This document shows positions 51,101 to 64,000 of a DNA stretch of 64,000 nucleotides, in pieces. Below the pieces are notes generated by a model, which was given only the letters and a program-made list of their open reading frames with translations, made no database searches and was not told the origin of the DNA. Position 1 is the first letter of the stretch; each line of letters begins with the position of its first letter. A program made the translations under genes and the position numbers. The stretch comes from Hydractinia symbiolongicarpus (lineage: Eukaryota; Cnidaria; Hydrozoa; Anthoathecata; Hydractiniidae): assembly GCF_029227915.1 (NCBI RefSeq), contig NC_079883.1:31994001-32058000 (forward strand), in the 5' to 3' direction.

Positions 51101-51794
51101 TTTTTTATATTATTTTTTTACCACTAAACGCATGAGACTTGTAGTTTTCAAAAATGTTTTCATTTTTGATGAGACGCTGAATAAAAGCAGTTTAATCGCC
51201 GGCAAACGAAAATCCGCGATTTCCCGTAAATCCCGGACTCGGCCCGTATAGTCAACGGTATACAAAGAAAGTACCCAGGGAGTAAACTCATTTCCCGAAC
51301 GATTTTTGAAATTATTTTTTCACCACTAAAACGCATGAGACTTGTAGTTTTTAAAAATGTTTTCATTTTTGATGAGACGCTTAATGAAAGAGGTTTAATC
51401 GCCGGCAAACGAAATCCCGCGTTTTCCCGTAAATCCGGGGCTTGGCCCGTATAGTCGAATGTATACAAAGAAAGTACCCAGGGAGTAAACTCATTTCCCG
51501 AACGATTTTTTAAATTTTTTTTTCACCACTAAAACGCATGAAACTTGTAGTTTTCAAAAATGTTTTCATTTTTGATGAGACGCTGAATAAAAGAAGTTTA
51601 ATCGCCGGCAAACGAAAACCCGCGATTTCCCGTAAATCCCGGGCTTGGCACGTATAGTCGAATGTATACAAAGAAAGTACCCTGTGAGTAAACTCATTTC
51701 CAGAACGATTTTTTAAATTATTTTTTCACCACTAAAACGCATAAGACTTGTAGTTTTTAAAAATGTTTTCATTTTTCATGAGACGCTGAATAAA

Positions 51795-54700
51795 AGCAGT
51801 TTAATCGCCGGCAAACGAAAACCCGCGATTTCCCGTAAATCTGGGGCCTGGCCCGTATAGTCAAAAGTATACAAAGAAAGTACCCAGGGAGTAAACTCAT
51901 TTCCCGAACGATTTTTTAAATTATTTTTTCACCACTAAAACGCATGAGACTTGTAGTTTTCAAAAATATTTTCATATTTGATGTGACGCTGAATAAAAGA
52001 AGTTTAATCGCCGGCAAACGAAAATCCGCGAGTTCCTGTAAATCCCGGACTCGGCCCGTATAGTCAAAAGTATACAAAGAAAGTACCCAGGGAGTAAACT
52101 CATTTCCCGAACGATTTTTTAATTTATTTTTTCACCACTAAAACGCATGAGACTTGTAGTTTTCAAAAATGTTTTCATTTTTGATGAGACGCTTAATGAA
52201 AGAGGTTTAATCGGCGGCAACGAAATCCCGCGTTTTCCCGTAAATCCGGGGCTTGGCCCGTATAGTCGAATGTATACAAAGAAAGTACCCAGGGAGTAAA
52301 CTCATTTCCCGAACGATTTTTTATATTATTTTTTTACCACTAAACGCATGAGACTTGTAGTTTTCAAAAATGTTTTCATTTTTGATGAGACGCTGAATAA
52401 AAGCAGTTTAATCGCCGGCAAACGGAGTAAACTCATTTCCCGAACGATTTTTAAAATTATTTTTTCACCACTAAAACGCATGAGACTTGTAGTTTTTAAA
52501 AATGTTTTCATTTTTGATGAGACGCTTAATGAAAGAGGTTTAATCGCCGGCAAACGAAATCCCGCGTTTTCCCGTAAATCCGGGGCTTGGCCCGTATAGT
52601 CGAATGTATACAAAGAAAGTACCCAGGGAGTAAACTCATTTCCCGAACGATTTTTTAAATTTTTTTTTCACCACTAAAACGCATGAAACTTGTAGTTTTC
52701 AAAAATGTTTTCATTTTTGATGAGACGCTGTATAAAAGAAGTTTAATCGCCGGCAAACGAAAACCCGCGATTTCCCGTAAATCCCGGGCTTGGCACGTAT
52801 AGTCATATGTATACAAAGAAAGTACCCTGTGAGTAAACTCATTTCCAGAACGATTTTTTAAATTATTTTTTCACCACTAAAACGCATAAGACTTGTAGTT
52901 TTTTTTAAAAATGTTTTCATTTTTGATGAGACGCTGAATAAAAGCAGTTTAATCGCCGGCAAACGAAAACCCGCGATTTCCCGTAAATCCCGGGCTTGGC
53001 ACGTATAGTCATATGTATACAAAGAAAGTACCCTGTGAGTAAACTCATTTCCAGAACGATTTTTTAAATTATTTTTTCACCACTAAAACGCATAAGACTT
53101 GTAGTTTTTAAAAATGTTTTCATTTTTGATGAGACGCTGAATAAAAGCAGTTTAATCGCCGGCAAACGAAAACCCGCGATTTCCCGTAAATCCGGGGCTT
53201 GGCCCGTATAGTCAAAAGTATACAAAGAAAGTACCCAGGGAGTAAACTCATTTCCCGAACGATTTTTTAAATTTTTTTTTCACCACTAAAACGCATGAAA
53301 CTTGTAGTTTTCAAAAATGTTTTCATTTTTGATGAGACGCTGTATAAAAGAAGTTTAATCGCCGGCAAACGAAAACCCGCGATTTCCCGTAAATCCCGGG
53401 CTTGGCACGTATAGTCGAATGTATACAAAGAAAGTACCCTGTGAGTAAACTCATTTCCAGAACGATTTTTTAAATTATTTTTTCACCACTAAAACGCATG
53501 AGACTTGTAGTTTTCAAAAATATTTTCATATTTGATGTGACGCTGAATAAAAGAAGTTTAATCGCCGGCAAACGAAAATCCGCGAGTTCCTGTAAATCCC
53601 GGACTCGGCCCGTATAGTCAAAAGTATACAAAGAAACTACCAAGGGTGTAAACTCATTTCCCGAACGATTTTTTAATTTATTTTTTCACCACTAAAACGC
53701 ATGAGACTTGTAGTTTTCAAAAATGTTTTCATTTTTCATGAGACGCTTAATGAAAGAGGTTTAATCGCCGGCAAACGAAAACCCGCGATTTCCCGTAAAT
53801 CCGGGGCTTGGCCCGTATAGTCAAAAGTATACAAAGAAAGTACCCAGGGAGTAAACTCATTTCCCGAACGATTTTTTAAATTATTTTTTCACCACTAAAA
53901 CGCATGAGACTTGTAGTTTTCAAAAATATTTTCATATTAGATGTGACGCTGAATAAAAGAAGTTTAATCGCCGGCAAACGAAAATCCGCGAGTTCCTGTA
54001 AATCCCGGACTCGGCCCGTATAGTCAAAAGTATACAAAGAAAGTACCCAGGGAGTAAACTCATTTCCCGAACGATTTTTTAATTTATTTTTTCACCACTA
54101 AAACGCATGAGACTTGTAGTTTTCAAAAATGTTTTCATTTTTGATGAGACGCTTAATGAAAGAGGTTTAATCGGCGGCAAACGAAATCCCGCGTTTTCCC
54201 GTAAATCCGGGGCTTGGCCCGTATAGTCGAATGTATACAAAGAAAGTACCCAGGGAGTAAACTCATTTCCCGAACGATTTTTTATATTATTTTTTTACCA
54301 CTAAACGCATGAGACTTGTAGTTTTCAAAAATGTTTTCATTTTTGATGAGACGCTGAATAAAAGCAGTTTAATCGCCGGCAAACGGAGTAAACTCATTTC
54401 CCGAACGATTTTTGAAATTATTTTTTCACCACTAAAACGCATGAGACTTGTAGTTTTTAAAAATGTTTTCATTTTTGATGAGACGCTTAATGAAAGAGGT
54501 TTAATCGCCGGCAAACGAAATCCCGCGTTTTCCCGTAAATCCGGGGCTTGGCCCGTATAGTCGAATGTATACAAAGAAAGTACCCAGGGAGTAAACTCAT
54601 TTCCCGAACGATTTTTTAATTTTTTTTTTCACCACTAAAACGCATGAAACTTGTAGTTTTCAAAAATGTTTTCATTTTTGATGAGACGCTGTATAAAAGA

Positions 54701-55520
54701 AGTTTAATCGCCGGCAAACGAAAACCCGCGATTTCCCGTAAATCCCGGGCTTGGCACGTATAGTCGAATGTATACAAAGAAAGTACCCTGTGAGTAAACT
54801 CATTTCCAGAACGATTTTTTAAATTATTTTTTCACCACTAAAACGCATAAGACTTGTAGTTTTTAAAAATGTTTTCATTTTTGATAAGACGCTGAATAAA
54901 AGCAGTTTAATCGCCGGCAAACGAAAACCCGCGATTTCCCGTAAATCCGGGGCTTGGCCCGTATAGTCAAAAGTATACAAAGAAAGTACCCAGGGAGTAA
55001 ACTCATTTCCCGAACGATTTTTTAAATTTTTTTTTCACCACTAAAACGCATGAAACTTGTAGTTTTCAAAAATGTTTTCATTTTTGATGAGACGCTGTAT
55101 AAAAGAAGTTTAATCGCCGGCAAACGAAAACCCGCGATTTCCCGTAAATCCCGGGCTTGGCACGTATAGTCGAATGTATACAAAGAAAGTACCCTGTGAG
55201 TAAACTCATTTCCAGAACGATTTTTTAAATTATTTTTTCACCACTAAAACGCATGAGACTTGTAGTTTTTAAAAATATTTTCATATTTGATGTGACGCTG
55301 AATAAAAGAAGTTTAATCGCCGGCAAACGAAAATCCGCGAGTTCCTGTAAATCCCGGACTCGGCCCGTATAGTCAAAAGTATACAAAGAAAGTACCCAGG
55401 GAGTAAACTCATTTCCCGAACGATTTTTTAATTTATTTTTTCACCACTAAAACGCATGAGACTTGTAGTTTTCAAAAATGTTTTCATTTTTGATGAGACG
55501 CTTAATGAAAGAGGTTTAAT
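51795..55520 (+). repeat. Tandem 9/10-monomer higher-order repeat (1,756/1,961 bp), two copies
   Basis: Marks at 52,326 and 54,287 are 1,961 bp apart, including the same internally deleted monomer (52,424 and 54,385) and GACGCTGTATAAAAG (about 52,725 and 54,686). From about 53.0 kb onward the offset is 1,756 bp (53,341 with 55,097). The first copy therefore carries one extra monomer near 52.8-53.0 kb, marked by the duplicated GTCATATGTATAC variant at about 52,802 and 53,008. Confidence 0.82.
52410..52440 (+). repeat. Internally deleted monomer (about 71 bp missing)
   Basis: GCCGGCAAACG is joined to GAGTAAACTC, omitting the CGATTTCC...GTACCCAGG part of the monomer. The same junction is at 54,385, 1,961 bp away, so the deletion was copied with its HOR. 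ACG/AGG-type microhomology at the join is minimal. Confidence 0.85.
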
Positions 55521-56344
55521 CGCCGGCAAACGAAATCCCGCGTTTTCCCGTAAATCCGGGGCTTGGCCCGTATAGTCGAATGTATACAAAGAAAGTACCC
55601 AGGGAGTAAACTCATTTCCCAAACGATTTTTTATATTATTTTTTTACCACTAAACGCATGAGACTTGTAGTTTTCAAAAATATTATCATATTTGATGTGA
55701 CGCTGAATAAAAGAAGTTTAATCGCCGGCAAACGAAAATCCGCGATTTCCCGTAAATCCCGGACTCGGCCCGTATAGTCAAAAGTATACAAAGAAAGTAC
55801 CCAGGGAGTAAACTCATTTCCCGAACGATTTTTGAAAATATTTTTTCACCACTAAAACGCATGAGACTTGTAGTTTTCAAAAATGTTTTCATTTTGGATG
55901 AGACGCTGAATAAAAGCAGTTTAATCGCCGGCAAACGAAAACCTGCGATTTCCCTAAATCCCGGACTCGGCCCGTATAGTCAAAAGTATACAAAGAAAGT
56001 ACCCAGGGAGTAAACTCATTTCCAGAACGATTTTTTAAATTATTTTTTCACCACTAAAACGCATAAGACTTGTAATTTTTAAAAATGTTTTCATTTTTGA
56101 TGAGACGCTGAATAAAAGAAGTTTAATCGCCGGCAAACGAAAACCCGCGATTTCCCGTAAATCCCGGGCTTGGCCCGTATAGTCAAAAGTATACAAAGAA
56201 AGTACCCTGTGAGTAAACTCATTTCCAAAACGATTTTTTAAATTATTCTTTCACCACTAAAACGCATAAGACTTGTAGTTTTCAAAAATGTTTTCATTTT
56301 TGATGAGACGCTGAATAAAAGAAGTTTAATCGCCGGCAAACGAA

Positions 56345-57967
56345 AACCCGCGATTTCCTGTAAATCCAGGGCTTGGCCCGTATAGTCAAAAGTATACAAA
56401 GAAAGTACCCAGGGAGTAAACTCATTTCCCGAACGATTTTTTAAATTATTTTTTCACCACTAAAACGCATGAGACTTGTAGTTTTCAAAAATGTTTTCAT
56501 TTTGGATGAGACGCTTAATGAAAGAGGTTTAATCGCCGGCAAACGCCGCGTTTTCCCGTAAATCCGGGGCTTGGCCCGTATAGTCGAATGTATACAAAGA
56601 AAGTACCCAGGGAGTAAACTCATTTCCCGAACGATTTTTTATATTATTTTTTTACCACTAAACGCATGAGACTTGTAGTTTTCAAAAATGTTTTCATTTT
56701 TGATGAGACGCTGAATAAAAGCAGTTTAATCGCTGGCAAACGAAAATCCGCGATTTCCCGTAAATCCCGGACTCGGCCCGTATAGTCAACGGTATACAAA
56801 GAAAGTACCCAGGGAGTAAACTCATTTCCCGAACAATTTTTGAAATTATTTTTTCACCACTAAAACGCATGAGACTTGTAGTTTTTAAAAATGTTTTCAT
56901 TTTTGATGAGACGCTTAATGAAAGAGGTTTAATCGCCGGCAAACGAAATCCCGCGTTTTCCCGTAAATCCGGGGCTTGGCCCGTATAGTCGAATGTATAC
57001 AAAGAAAGTACCAAGGGAGTAAACTCATTTCCCGAACGATTTTTTAAATTTTTTTTTCACCACTAAAACGCATGAAACTTGTAGTTTTCAAAAATGTTTT
57101 CATTTTTGATGAGACGCTGAATAAAAGAAGTTTAATCGCCGGCAAACGAAAACCCGCGATTTCCTGTAAATCCAGGGCTTGGCCCGTATAGTCAAAAGTA
57201 TACAAAGAAAGTACCCAGGGAGTAAACTCATTTCCCGAACGATTTTTTAAATTATTTTTTCACCACTAAAACGCATGAGACTTGTAGTTTTCAAAAATGT
57301 TTTCATTTTGGATGAGACGCTTAATGAAAGAGGTTTAATCGCCGGCAAACGAAATCCCGCGTTTTCCCGTAAATCCGGGGCTTGGCCCGTATAGTCGAAT
57401 GTATACAAAGAAAATACCCAGGGAGTAAACTCATTTCCCGAACGATTTTTTATATTATTTTTTTACCACTAAACGCATGAGACTTGTAGTTTTCAAAAAT
57501 GTTTTCATTTTTGATGAGACGCTGAATAAAAGCAGTTTAATCGCCGGCAAACGAAAATCCGCGATTTCCCGTAAATCCCGGACTCGGCCCGTATAGTCAA
57601 CGGTATACAAAGAAAGTACCCAGGGAGTAATCTCATTTCCCGAACAATTTTTGAAATTATTTTTTCACCACTAAAACGCATGAGACTTGTAGTTTTTAAA
57701 AATGTTTTCATTTTTGATGAGACGCTTAATGAAAGAGGTTTAATCGCCGGCAAACGAAATCCCGCGTTTTCCCGTAAATCCGGGGCTTGGCCCGTATAGT
57801 CGAATGTATACAAAGAAAGTACCAAGGGAGTAAACTCATTTCCCGAACGATTTTTTAAATTTTTTTTTCACCACTAAAACGCATGAAACTTGTAGTTTTC
57901 AAAAATGTTTTCATTTTTGATGAGACGCTGAATAAAAGAAGTTTAATCGCCGGCAAACGAAAACCCG
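56345..57967 (+). repeat. Tandem 4-monomer higher-order repeat, ~811 bp, two copies
   Basis: Marks at 56,694 and 57,505 (TATATTATT monomer, then GTCAACGG, then GAACAATTTTTGAAATT, then GTACCAAGGGAG) are 811 bp apart. Upstream of 56,545 the offset is about 806, because the first copy has lost six bases there (AAACGCCGCG). Confidence 0.83.
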
Positions 57968-58549
57968 CGATTTCCCGTAAATCCCGGGCTTGGCACGTAT
58001 AGTCGAATGTATACAAAGAAAGTACCCTGTGAGTAAATTCATTTCCAGAACGATTTTTTAAATTATTTTTTCACCACTAAAACGCATAAGACTTGTAGTT
58101 TTTAAAAATGTTTTCATTTTTGATGAGACGCTGAATAAAAGCAGTTTAATCGCCGGCAAACGAAAACCCGCGATTTCCCGTAAATCCGGGGCTTGGCCCG
58201 TATAGTCAAAAGTATACAAAGAAAGTACCCAGGGAGTAAACTCATTTCCCGAACGATTTTTTAAATTATTTTTTCACCACTAAAACGCATGAGACTTGTA
58301 GTTTTCAAAAAATTTTTCATTTTTGATGTGACGCTGAATAAAAGAAGTTTAATCGCCGGCAAACGAAAATCCGCGAGTTCCTGTAAATCCCGGACTCGGC
58401 CCGTATAGTCAAAAGTATACAAAGAAAGTACCCAGGGAGTAAACTCATTTCCCGAACGATTTTTTAATTTATTTTTTCACCACTAAAACGCATGAGACTT
58501 AGTTTTCAAAAATGTTTTCATTTTTGATGAGACGCTTAATGAAAGAGGT

Positions 58550-60545
58550 TTAATCGCCGGCAAACGAAATCCCGCGTTTTCCCGTAAATCCGGGGCTTGG
58601 CCCGTATAGTCGAATGTATACAAAGAAAGTACCCAGGGAGTAAACTCATTTCCCGAACGATTTTTTATATTATTTTTTTACCACTAAACGCATGAGACTT
58701 GTAGTTTTCAAAAATATTATCATATTTGATGTGACGCTGAATAAAAGAAGTTTAATCGCCGGCAAACGAAAATCCGCGATTTCCCGTAAATCCCGGACTC
58801 GGCCCGTATAGTCAAAAGTGTACAAAGAAAGTACCCAGGGAGTAAACTCATTTCCCGAACGATTTTTGAAAATATTTTTTCACCACTAAAACGCATGAGA
58901 CTTGTAGTTTTCAAAAATGTTTTCATTTTGGATGAGACGCTGAATAAAAGCAGTTTAATCGCCGGCAAACGAAAACCTGCGATTTCCCTAAATCCCGGAC
59001 TCGGCCCGTATAGTCAAAAGTATACAAAGAAAGTACCCAGGGAGTAAACTCATTTCCAGAACGATTTTTTAAATTATTTTTTCACCACTAAAACGCATAA
59101 GACTTGTAATTTTTAAAAATGTTTTCTTTTTTGATGAGACGCTGAATAAAAGAAGTTTAATCGCCGGCAAACGAAAACCCGCGATTTCCCGTAAATCCCG
59201 GGCTTGGCCCGTATACTCAAAAGTATACAAAGAAAGTACCCTGTGAGTAAACTCATTTCCAAAACGATTTTTTAAATTATTCTTTCACCACTAAAACGCA
59301 TAAGACTTGTAGTTTTCAAAAATGTTTTCATTTTTGATGAGACGCTGAATAAAAGAAGTTTAATCGCCGGCAAACGAAAACCCGCGATTTCCTGTAAATC
59401 CAGGGCTTGGCCCGTATAGTCAAAAGTATACAAAGAAAGTACCCAGGGAGTAAACTCATTTCCCGAACGATTTTTTAAATTATTTTTTCACCACTAAAAC
59501 GCATGAGACTTGTAGTTTTCAAAAATGTTTTCATTTTGGATGAGACGCAGAATAAAAGCAGCTTAATCGCCGGCAAACGAAATCCCGCGTTTTCCCGTAA
59601 ATCCGGGGCTTGGCCCGTATAGTCGAATGTATACAAAGAAAGTACCCAGGGAGTAAACTCATTTCCCGAACGATTTTTTATATTATTTTTTTACCACTAA
59701 ACGCATGAGACTTGTAGTTTTCAAAAATATTATCATATTTGATGTGACGCTGAATAAAAGAAGTTTAATCGCCGGCAAACGAAAATCCGCGATTTCCCGT
59801 AAATCCCGGACTCGGCCCGTATAGTCAAAAGTATACAAAGAAAGTACCCAGGGAGTAAACTCATTTCCCGAACGATTTTTGAAAATATTTTTTCACCACT
59901 AAAACGCATGAGACTTGTAGTTTTCAAAAATGTTTTCATTTTGGATGAGACGCTGAATAAAAGCAGTTTAATCGCCGGCAAACGAAAACCTGCGATTTCC
60001 CTAAATCCCGGACTCGGCCCGTATAGTCAAAAGTATACAAAGAAAGTACCCAGGGAGTAAACTCATTTCCAGAACGATTTTTTAAATTATTTTTTCACCA
60101 CTAAAACGCATAAGACTTGTAATTTTTAAAAATGTTTTCATTTTTGATGAGACGCTGAATAAAAGAAGTTTAATCGCCGGCAAACGAAAACCCGCGATTT
60201 CCCGTAAATCCCGGGCTTGGCCCGTATAGTCAAAAGTATACAAAGAAAGTACCCTGTAAGTAAACTCATTTCCAAAACGATTTTTTAAATTATTCTTTCA
60301 CCACTAAAACGCATAAGACTTGTAGTTTTCAAAAATGTTTTCATTTTTGATGAGACGCTGAATAAAAGAAGTTTAATCGCCGGGAAACGAAAACCCGCGA
60401 TTTCCTGTAAATCCAGGGCTTGGCCCGTGTAGTCAAAAGTATACAAAGAAAGTACCCAGGGAGTAAACTCATTTCCCGAACGATTTTTTAAATTATTTTT
60501 TCACCACTAAAACGCATGAGACTTGTAGTTTTCAAAAATGTTTTC
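58550..60545 (+). repeat. Tandem 5-monomer higher-order repeat, 1,013 bp, two copies
   Basis: ATTATCATATTTGATGTGACG at about 58,716 and 59,729, GATTTTTGAAAATATTTTTTC at about 58,861 and 59,874, and TTTCCAAAACG at about 59,260 and 60,273 recur at 1,013 bp. The same five-monomer cassette is also at about 55,650-56,510 and about 63,010-64,000, so it is scattered as well as tandem. Confidence 0.85.
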
Positions 60546-63500
60546 ATTTTTGATGAGACGCTGAATAAAAGAAGTTTAATCGCCGGCAAACGAAAACCCG
60601 CGATTTCCCGTAAATCCCGGGCTTGGCACGTATAGTCGAATGTATACAAAGAAAGTACCCTGTGAGTAAACTCATTTCCAGAACGATTTTTTAAATTATT
60701 TTTTCACCACTAAAACGCATAAGACTTGTTGTTTTTAAAAATGTTTTCATTTTTGATGAGACACTAAATAAAAGCAGTTTAATCGCCGGCAAACGAAAAC
60801 CCGCGATTTCCCGTAAATCCGGGGCTTGGCCCGTATAGTCAAAAGTATACAAAGAAAGTACCCAGGGAGTAAACTCATTTCCCGAACGATTTTTTAAATT
60901 ATTTTTTCACCACTAAAACGCATGAGACTTGTAGTTTTCAAAAATGTTTTCATTTTTGATGAGACGCTGAATAACAGCAGTTTAATCGCCGGCAAACGAA
61001 AACCTGCGATTTCCCTAAATCCCGGACTCAGCCCGTATAGTCAAAAGTATACAAAGAAAGTACCCAGGGAGTAAACTCATTTCCCGAACGATTTTTGAAA
61101 TTATTTTTTCACCACTAAAACGCATGAGACTTGTAGTTTTCAAAAATGTTTTCATTTTTGATGAGACGCTTAATGAAAGAGGTTTAATCGCCGGCAAACG
61201 AAATCCCGCGTTTTCCCGTAAATCCGGGGCTTGGCCCGTATAGTCGAATGTATACAAAGAAAGTACCCAGGGAGTAAACTCATTTCCCGAACGATTTTTT
61301 AAATTATTTTTTCACCACTATAACGCATGAGACTTGTAGTTTTCAAAAATGTTTTCATTTTTGATGAGACGCTGAATAAAAGCAGTTTAATCGCCGGCAA
61401 ACAAAAATCCGCGATTTCCCGTAAATCCCGGACTCGGCCCGTATAGTCAACGGTATACAAAGAAAGTACCCAGGGAGTAAACTCATTTCCCGAACGATTT
61501 TTGAAATTATTTTTTCACCACTAAAACGCATGAGACTTGTAGTTTTTAAAAATGTTTTCATTTTTGATGAGACGCTTAATGAAAGAGGTTTAATCGCCGG
61601 CAAACGAAATCCCGCGTTTTCCCGTAAATCCGGGGCTTGGCCCGTATAGTCGAATGTATACAAAGAAAGTACCCAGGGAGTAAACTCATTTCCCGAACGA
61701 TTTTTTAAATTTTTTTTTCACCACTAAAACGCATGAAACTTGTAGTTTTCAAAAATGTTTTCATTTTTGATGAGACGCTGAATAAAAGAAGTTTAATCGC
61801 CGGCAAACGAAAACCCGTGATTTCCCGTAAATCCCGGGCTTGGCACGTATAGTGGAATGTATACAAAGAAAGTACCCAGGGAGTAAACTCATTTCCCGAA
61901 CGATTTTTTAAATTTTTTTTTCACCAATAAAACGCATGAAACTTGTAGTTTTCAAAAATGTTTTCATTTTTGATGAGACGCTGAATAAAAGAAGTTTAAT
62001 CGCCGGCAAACGAAAATCCGCGATTTCCCGTAAATCCCGGGCTTGGCACGTATAGTCGAATGTATACAAAGAAAGTACCCTGTGAGTAAACTCATTTCCA
62101 GAACGATTTTTTAAATTATTTTTTCACCACTAAAACGCATAAGACTTGTAGTTTTTAAAAATGTTTTCATTTTTGATGAGACGCTGAATAAAAGCAGTTT
62201 AATCGCCGGCAAACGAAAACCCGCGATTTCCCGTAAATCCGGGGCTTGGCCCGTATAGTCAAAAGTATACAAAGAAAGTACCCAGGGAGTAAACTCATTT
62301 CCCGAACGAGTTTTTAAATTATTTTTTCACCACTAAAACGCATGAGACTTGTAGTTTTCAAAAATATTTTCATATTTGATGTGACGCTGAATAAAAGAAG
62401 TTTAATCGCCGGCAAACGAAAATCCGCGAGTTCCTGTAAATCCCGGACTCGGCCCGTATAGTCAAAAGTATACAAAGAAAGTACCCAGGGAGTAAACTCA
62501 TTTCCCGAACGAATTTTTAATTTATTTTTTCACCACTAAAACGCATGAGACTTGTAGTTTTCAAAGATGTTTTCATTTTTGATGAGACGCTTAATGAAAG
62601 AGGTTTAATCGCCGGCAAACGAAATCTCGCGTTTTTCCGTAAATCCGGGGCTTGGCCCGTATAGTCGAATGTAAACAAAGAAAGTACCCAGGGAGTAAAC
62701 TCATTTCCCGAACGATTTTTTAAATTTTTTTTTCACCACTAAAACGCATGAAACTTGTAGTTTTCAAAAATGTTTTCATTTTTGATGAGACGCTGAATAA
62801 AAGAAGTTTAATCGCCGGCAAACGAAAACCCGCGATTTCCTGAAAATCCAGGGCTTGGCCCGTATAGTCAAAAGTATACAAAGAAAGTACCCAGGGAGTA
62901 AACTCATTTCCCGAACAATTTTTTAAATTATTTTTTCACCACTAAAACGCATGAGACTTGTAGTTTTCAAAAATGTTTTCATTTTGGATGAGACGCTGAA
63001 TAAAAGCAGTTTAATCGCCGGCAAACGAAATCCCGCGTTTTCCCGTAAATCCGGGGCTTGGCCCGTATAGTCGAATGTATACAAAGAAAGTACCCAGGGA
63101 GTAAACTCATTTCCCGAACGATTTTTTATATTATTTTTTTACCACTAAACGCATGAGACTTGTAGTTTTCAAAAATATTATCATATTTGATGTGACGCTG
63201 AATAAAAGAAGTTTAATCGCCGGCAAACGAAAATCCGCGATTTCCCGTAAATCCCGGACTCGGCCCGTATAGTCAAAAGTATACAAAGAAAGTACCCAGG
63301 GAGTAAACTCATTTCCCGAACGATTTTTGAAAATATTTTTTCACCACTAAAACGCATGAGACTTGTAGTTTTCAAAAATGTTTTCATTTTGGATGAGACG
63401 CTGAATAAAAGCAGTTTAATCGCCGGCAAACGAAAACCTGCGATTTCCCTAAATCCCGGACTCGGCCCGTATAGTCAAAAGTATACAAAGAAAGTACCCA

Positions 63501-64000
63501 GGGAGTAAACTCATTTCCAGAACGATTTTTTAAATTATTTTTTCACCACTAAAACGCATAAGACTTGTAATTTTTAAAAATGTTTTCATTTTTGATGAGA
63601 CGCTGAATAAAAGAAGTTTAATCGCCGGCAAACGAAAACCCGCGATTTCCCGTAAATCCCGGGCTTGGCCCGTATAGTCAAAAGTATACAAAGAAAGTAC
63701 CCTGTGAGTAAACTCATTTCCAAAACGATTTTTTAAATTATTCTTTCACCACTAAAACGCATAAGACTTGTAGTTTTCAAAAATGTTTTCATTTTTGATG
63801 AGACGCTGAATAAAAGAAGTTTAATCGCCGGCAAACGAAAACCCGCGATTTCCTGTAAATCCAGGGCTTGGCCCGTATAGTCAAAAGTATACAAAGAAAG
63901 TACCCAGGGAGTAAACTCATTTCCCGAACGATTTTTTAAATTATTTTTTCACCACTAAAACGCATGAGACTTGTAGTTTTCAAAAATGTTTTCATTTTGG

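Larger units (their letters stand above)
17016..64000 (+). repeat. Satellite array, right block (about 232 head-to-tail ~203-bp monomers)
   Basis: The same monomer, in the same orientation and register, resumes after the retrotransposon and runs to the window edge without another insertion or inversion. The array is cut by the window end in mid-monomer, so its true length is unknown. Sequence variants are zoned. The variant with GATGG after TACAAA is seen only from about 14.4 to 26 kb. The AACGG variant after GTATAGTC first appears near 26.54 kb and is common afterwards. A GAGTTCCTGTAAATCC variant appears from about 27.5 kb and is common between 50 and 62.5 kb. Stretches not covered by a named block (26.98-28.44, 48.5-49.3 and 60.6-63.0 kb) are mosaic satellite. 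No transcription unit is apparent. Confidence 0.97.

Noticed and set aside
1-64000. tRNA-, 5S rRNA- or SINE-derived origin of the monomer
   Set aside because: I could not find A- and B-box-like promoter elements at the right spacing, a cloverleaf, or a 5S-like internal control region in the monomer.

Overview
This window is a long block of head-to-tail satellite DNA interrupted by one 5'-truncated non-LTR (LINE-type) retrotransposon. The monomer is about 202-203 bp (AT-rich, roughly 37% GC by eye), and I estimate 305-310 copies, all in the same orientation. There is no host gene, rRNA, tRNA, CRISPR array or operon-like structure. The satellite and the LINE reverse transcriptase indicate a eukaryotic nuclear genome. 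The RT C-terminus (a Cys-rich tail after a WQQIP-type segment) resembles elements of invertebrate animals, but the species cannot be named from this window. The setting is probably pericentromeric, centromeric or other constitutive heterochromatin; that is inference from array size and structure.

Layout: 1-15,632 satellite; 15,633-17,015 retrotransposon on the minus strand, flanked by a 4-bp target duplication (GTAT); 17,016-64,000 satellite. The array is organised above the monomer level. Tandem multi-monomer blocks (higher-order repeats, HORs) are visible: 7-mer (~1,414 bp) at 0.9-3.7 kb; 8-mer (1,620 bp) at 3.4-6.6 kb; 11-mer (2,229 bp) at 6.9-10.2, 20.95-26.04 and 32.86-37.08 kb and also around the insertion; 8-mer (1,622 bp) at 31.1-34.3 kb; 9-mer (1,825 bp) at 37.5-41.1 kb; 4-mer (811 bp) at 49.3-51.1 and 56.3-57.97 kb; 9/10-mer at 51.8-55.5 kb; 5-mer (1,013 bp) at 58.5-60.5 kb. 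On top of these, a ~4.3-kb block at 28.44 kb recurs 13,561 bp downstream at 42.00 kb with only about eight differences seen.

Monomers differ at a few cassette-like sites. The four bases or so after GTATAGTC read AAAAG, GAATG, AACGG or GTATG. Other variable sites are GAAAG/GATGG, CCAGGGAG/CCTGTGAG, and CTGAATAAAAG/CTTAATGAAAG. Combinations of these variants define the HORs, and some are confined to parts of the array, which is the mark of local homogenisation by unequal exchange or conversion. The many short open frames in the satellite are by-products of the repeat and are not annotated as genes. The only real coding sequence is the C-terminal RT fragment of the retrotransposon.
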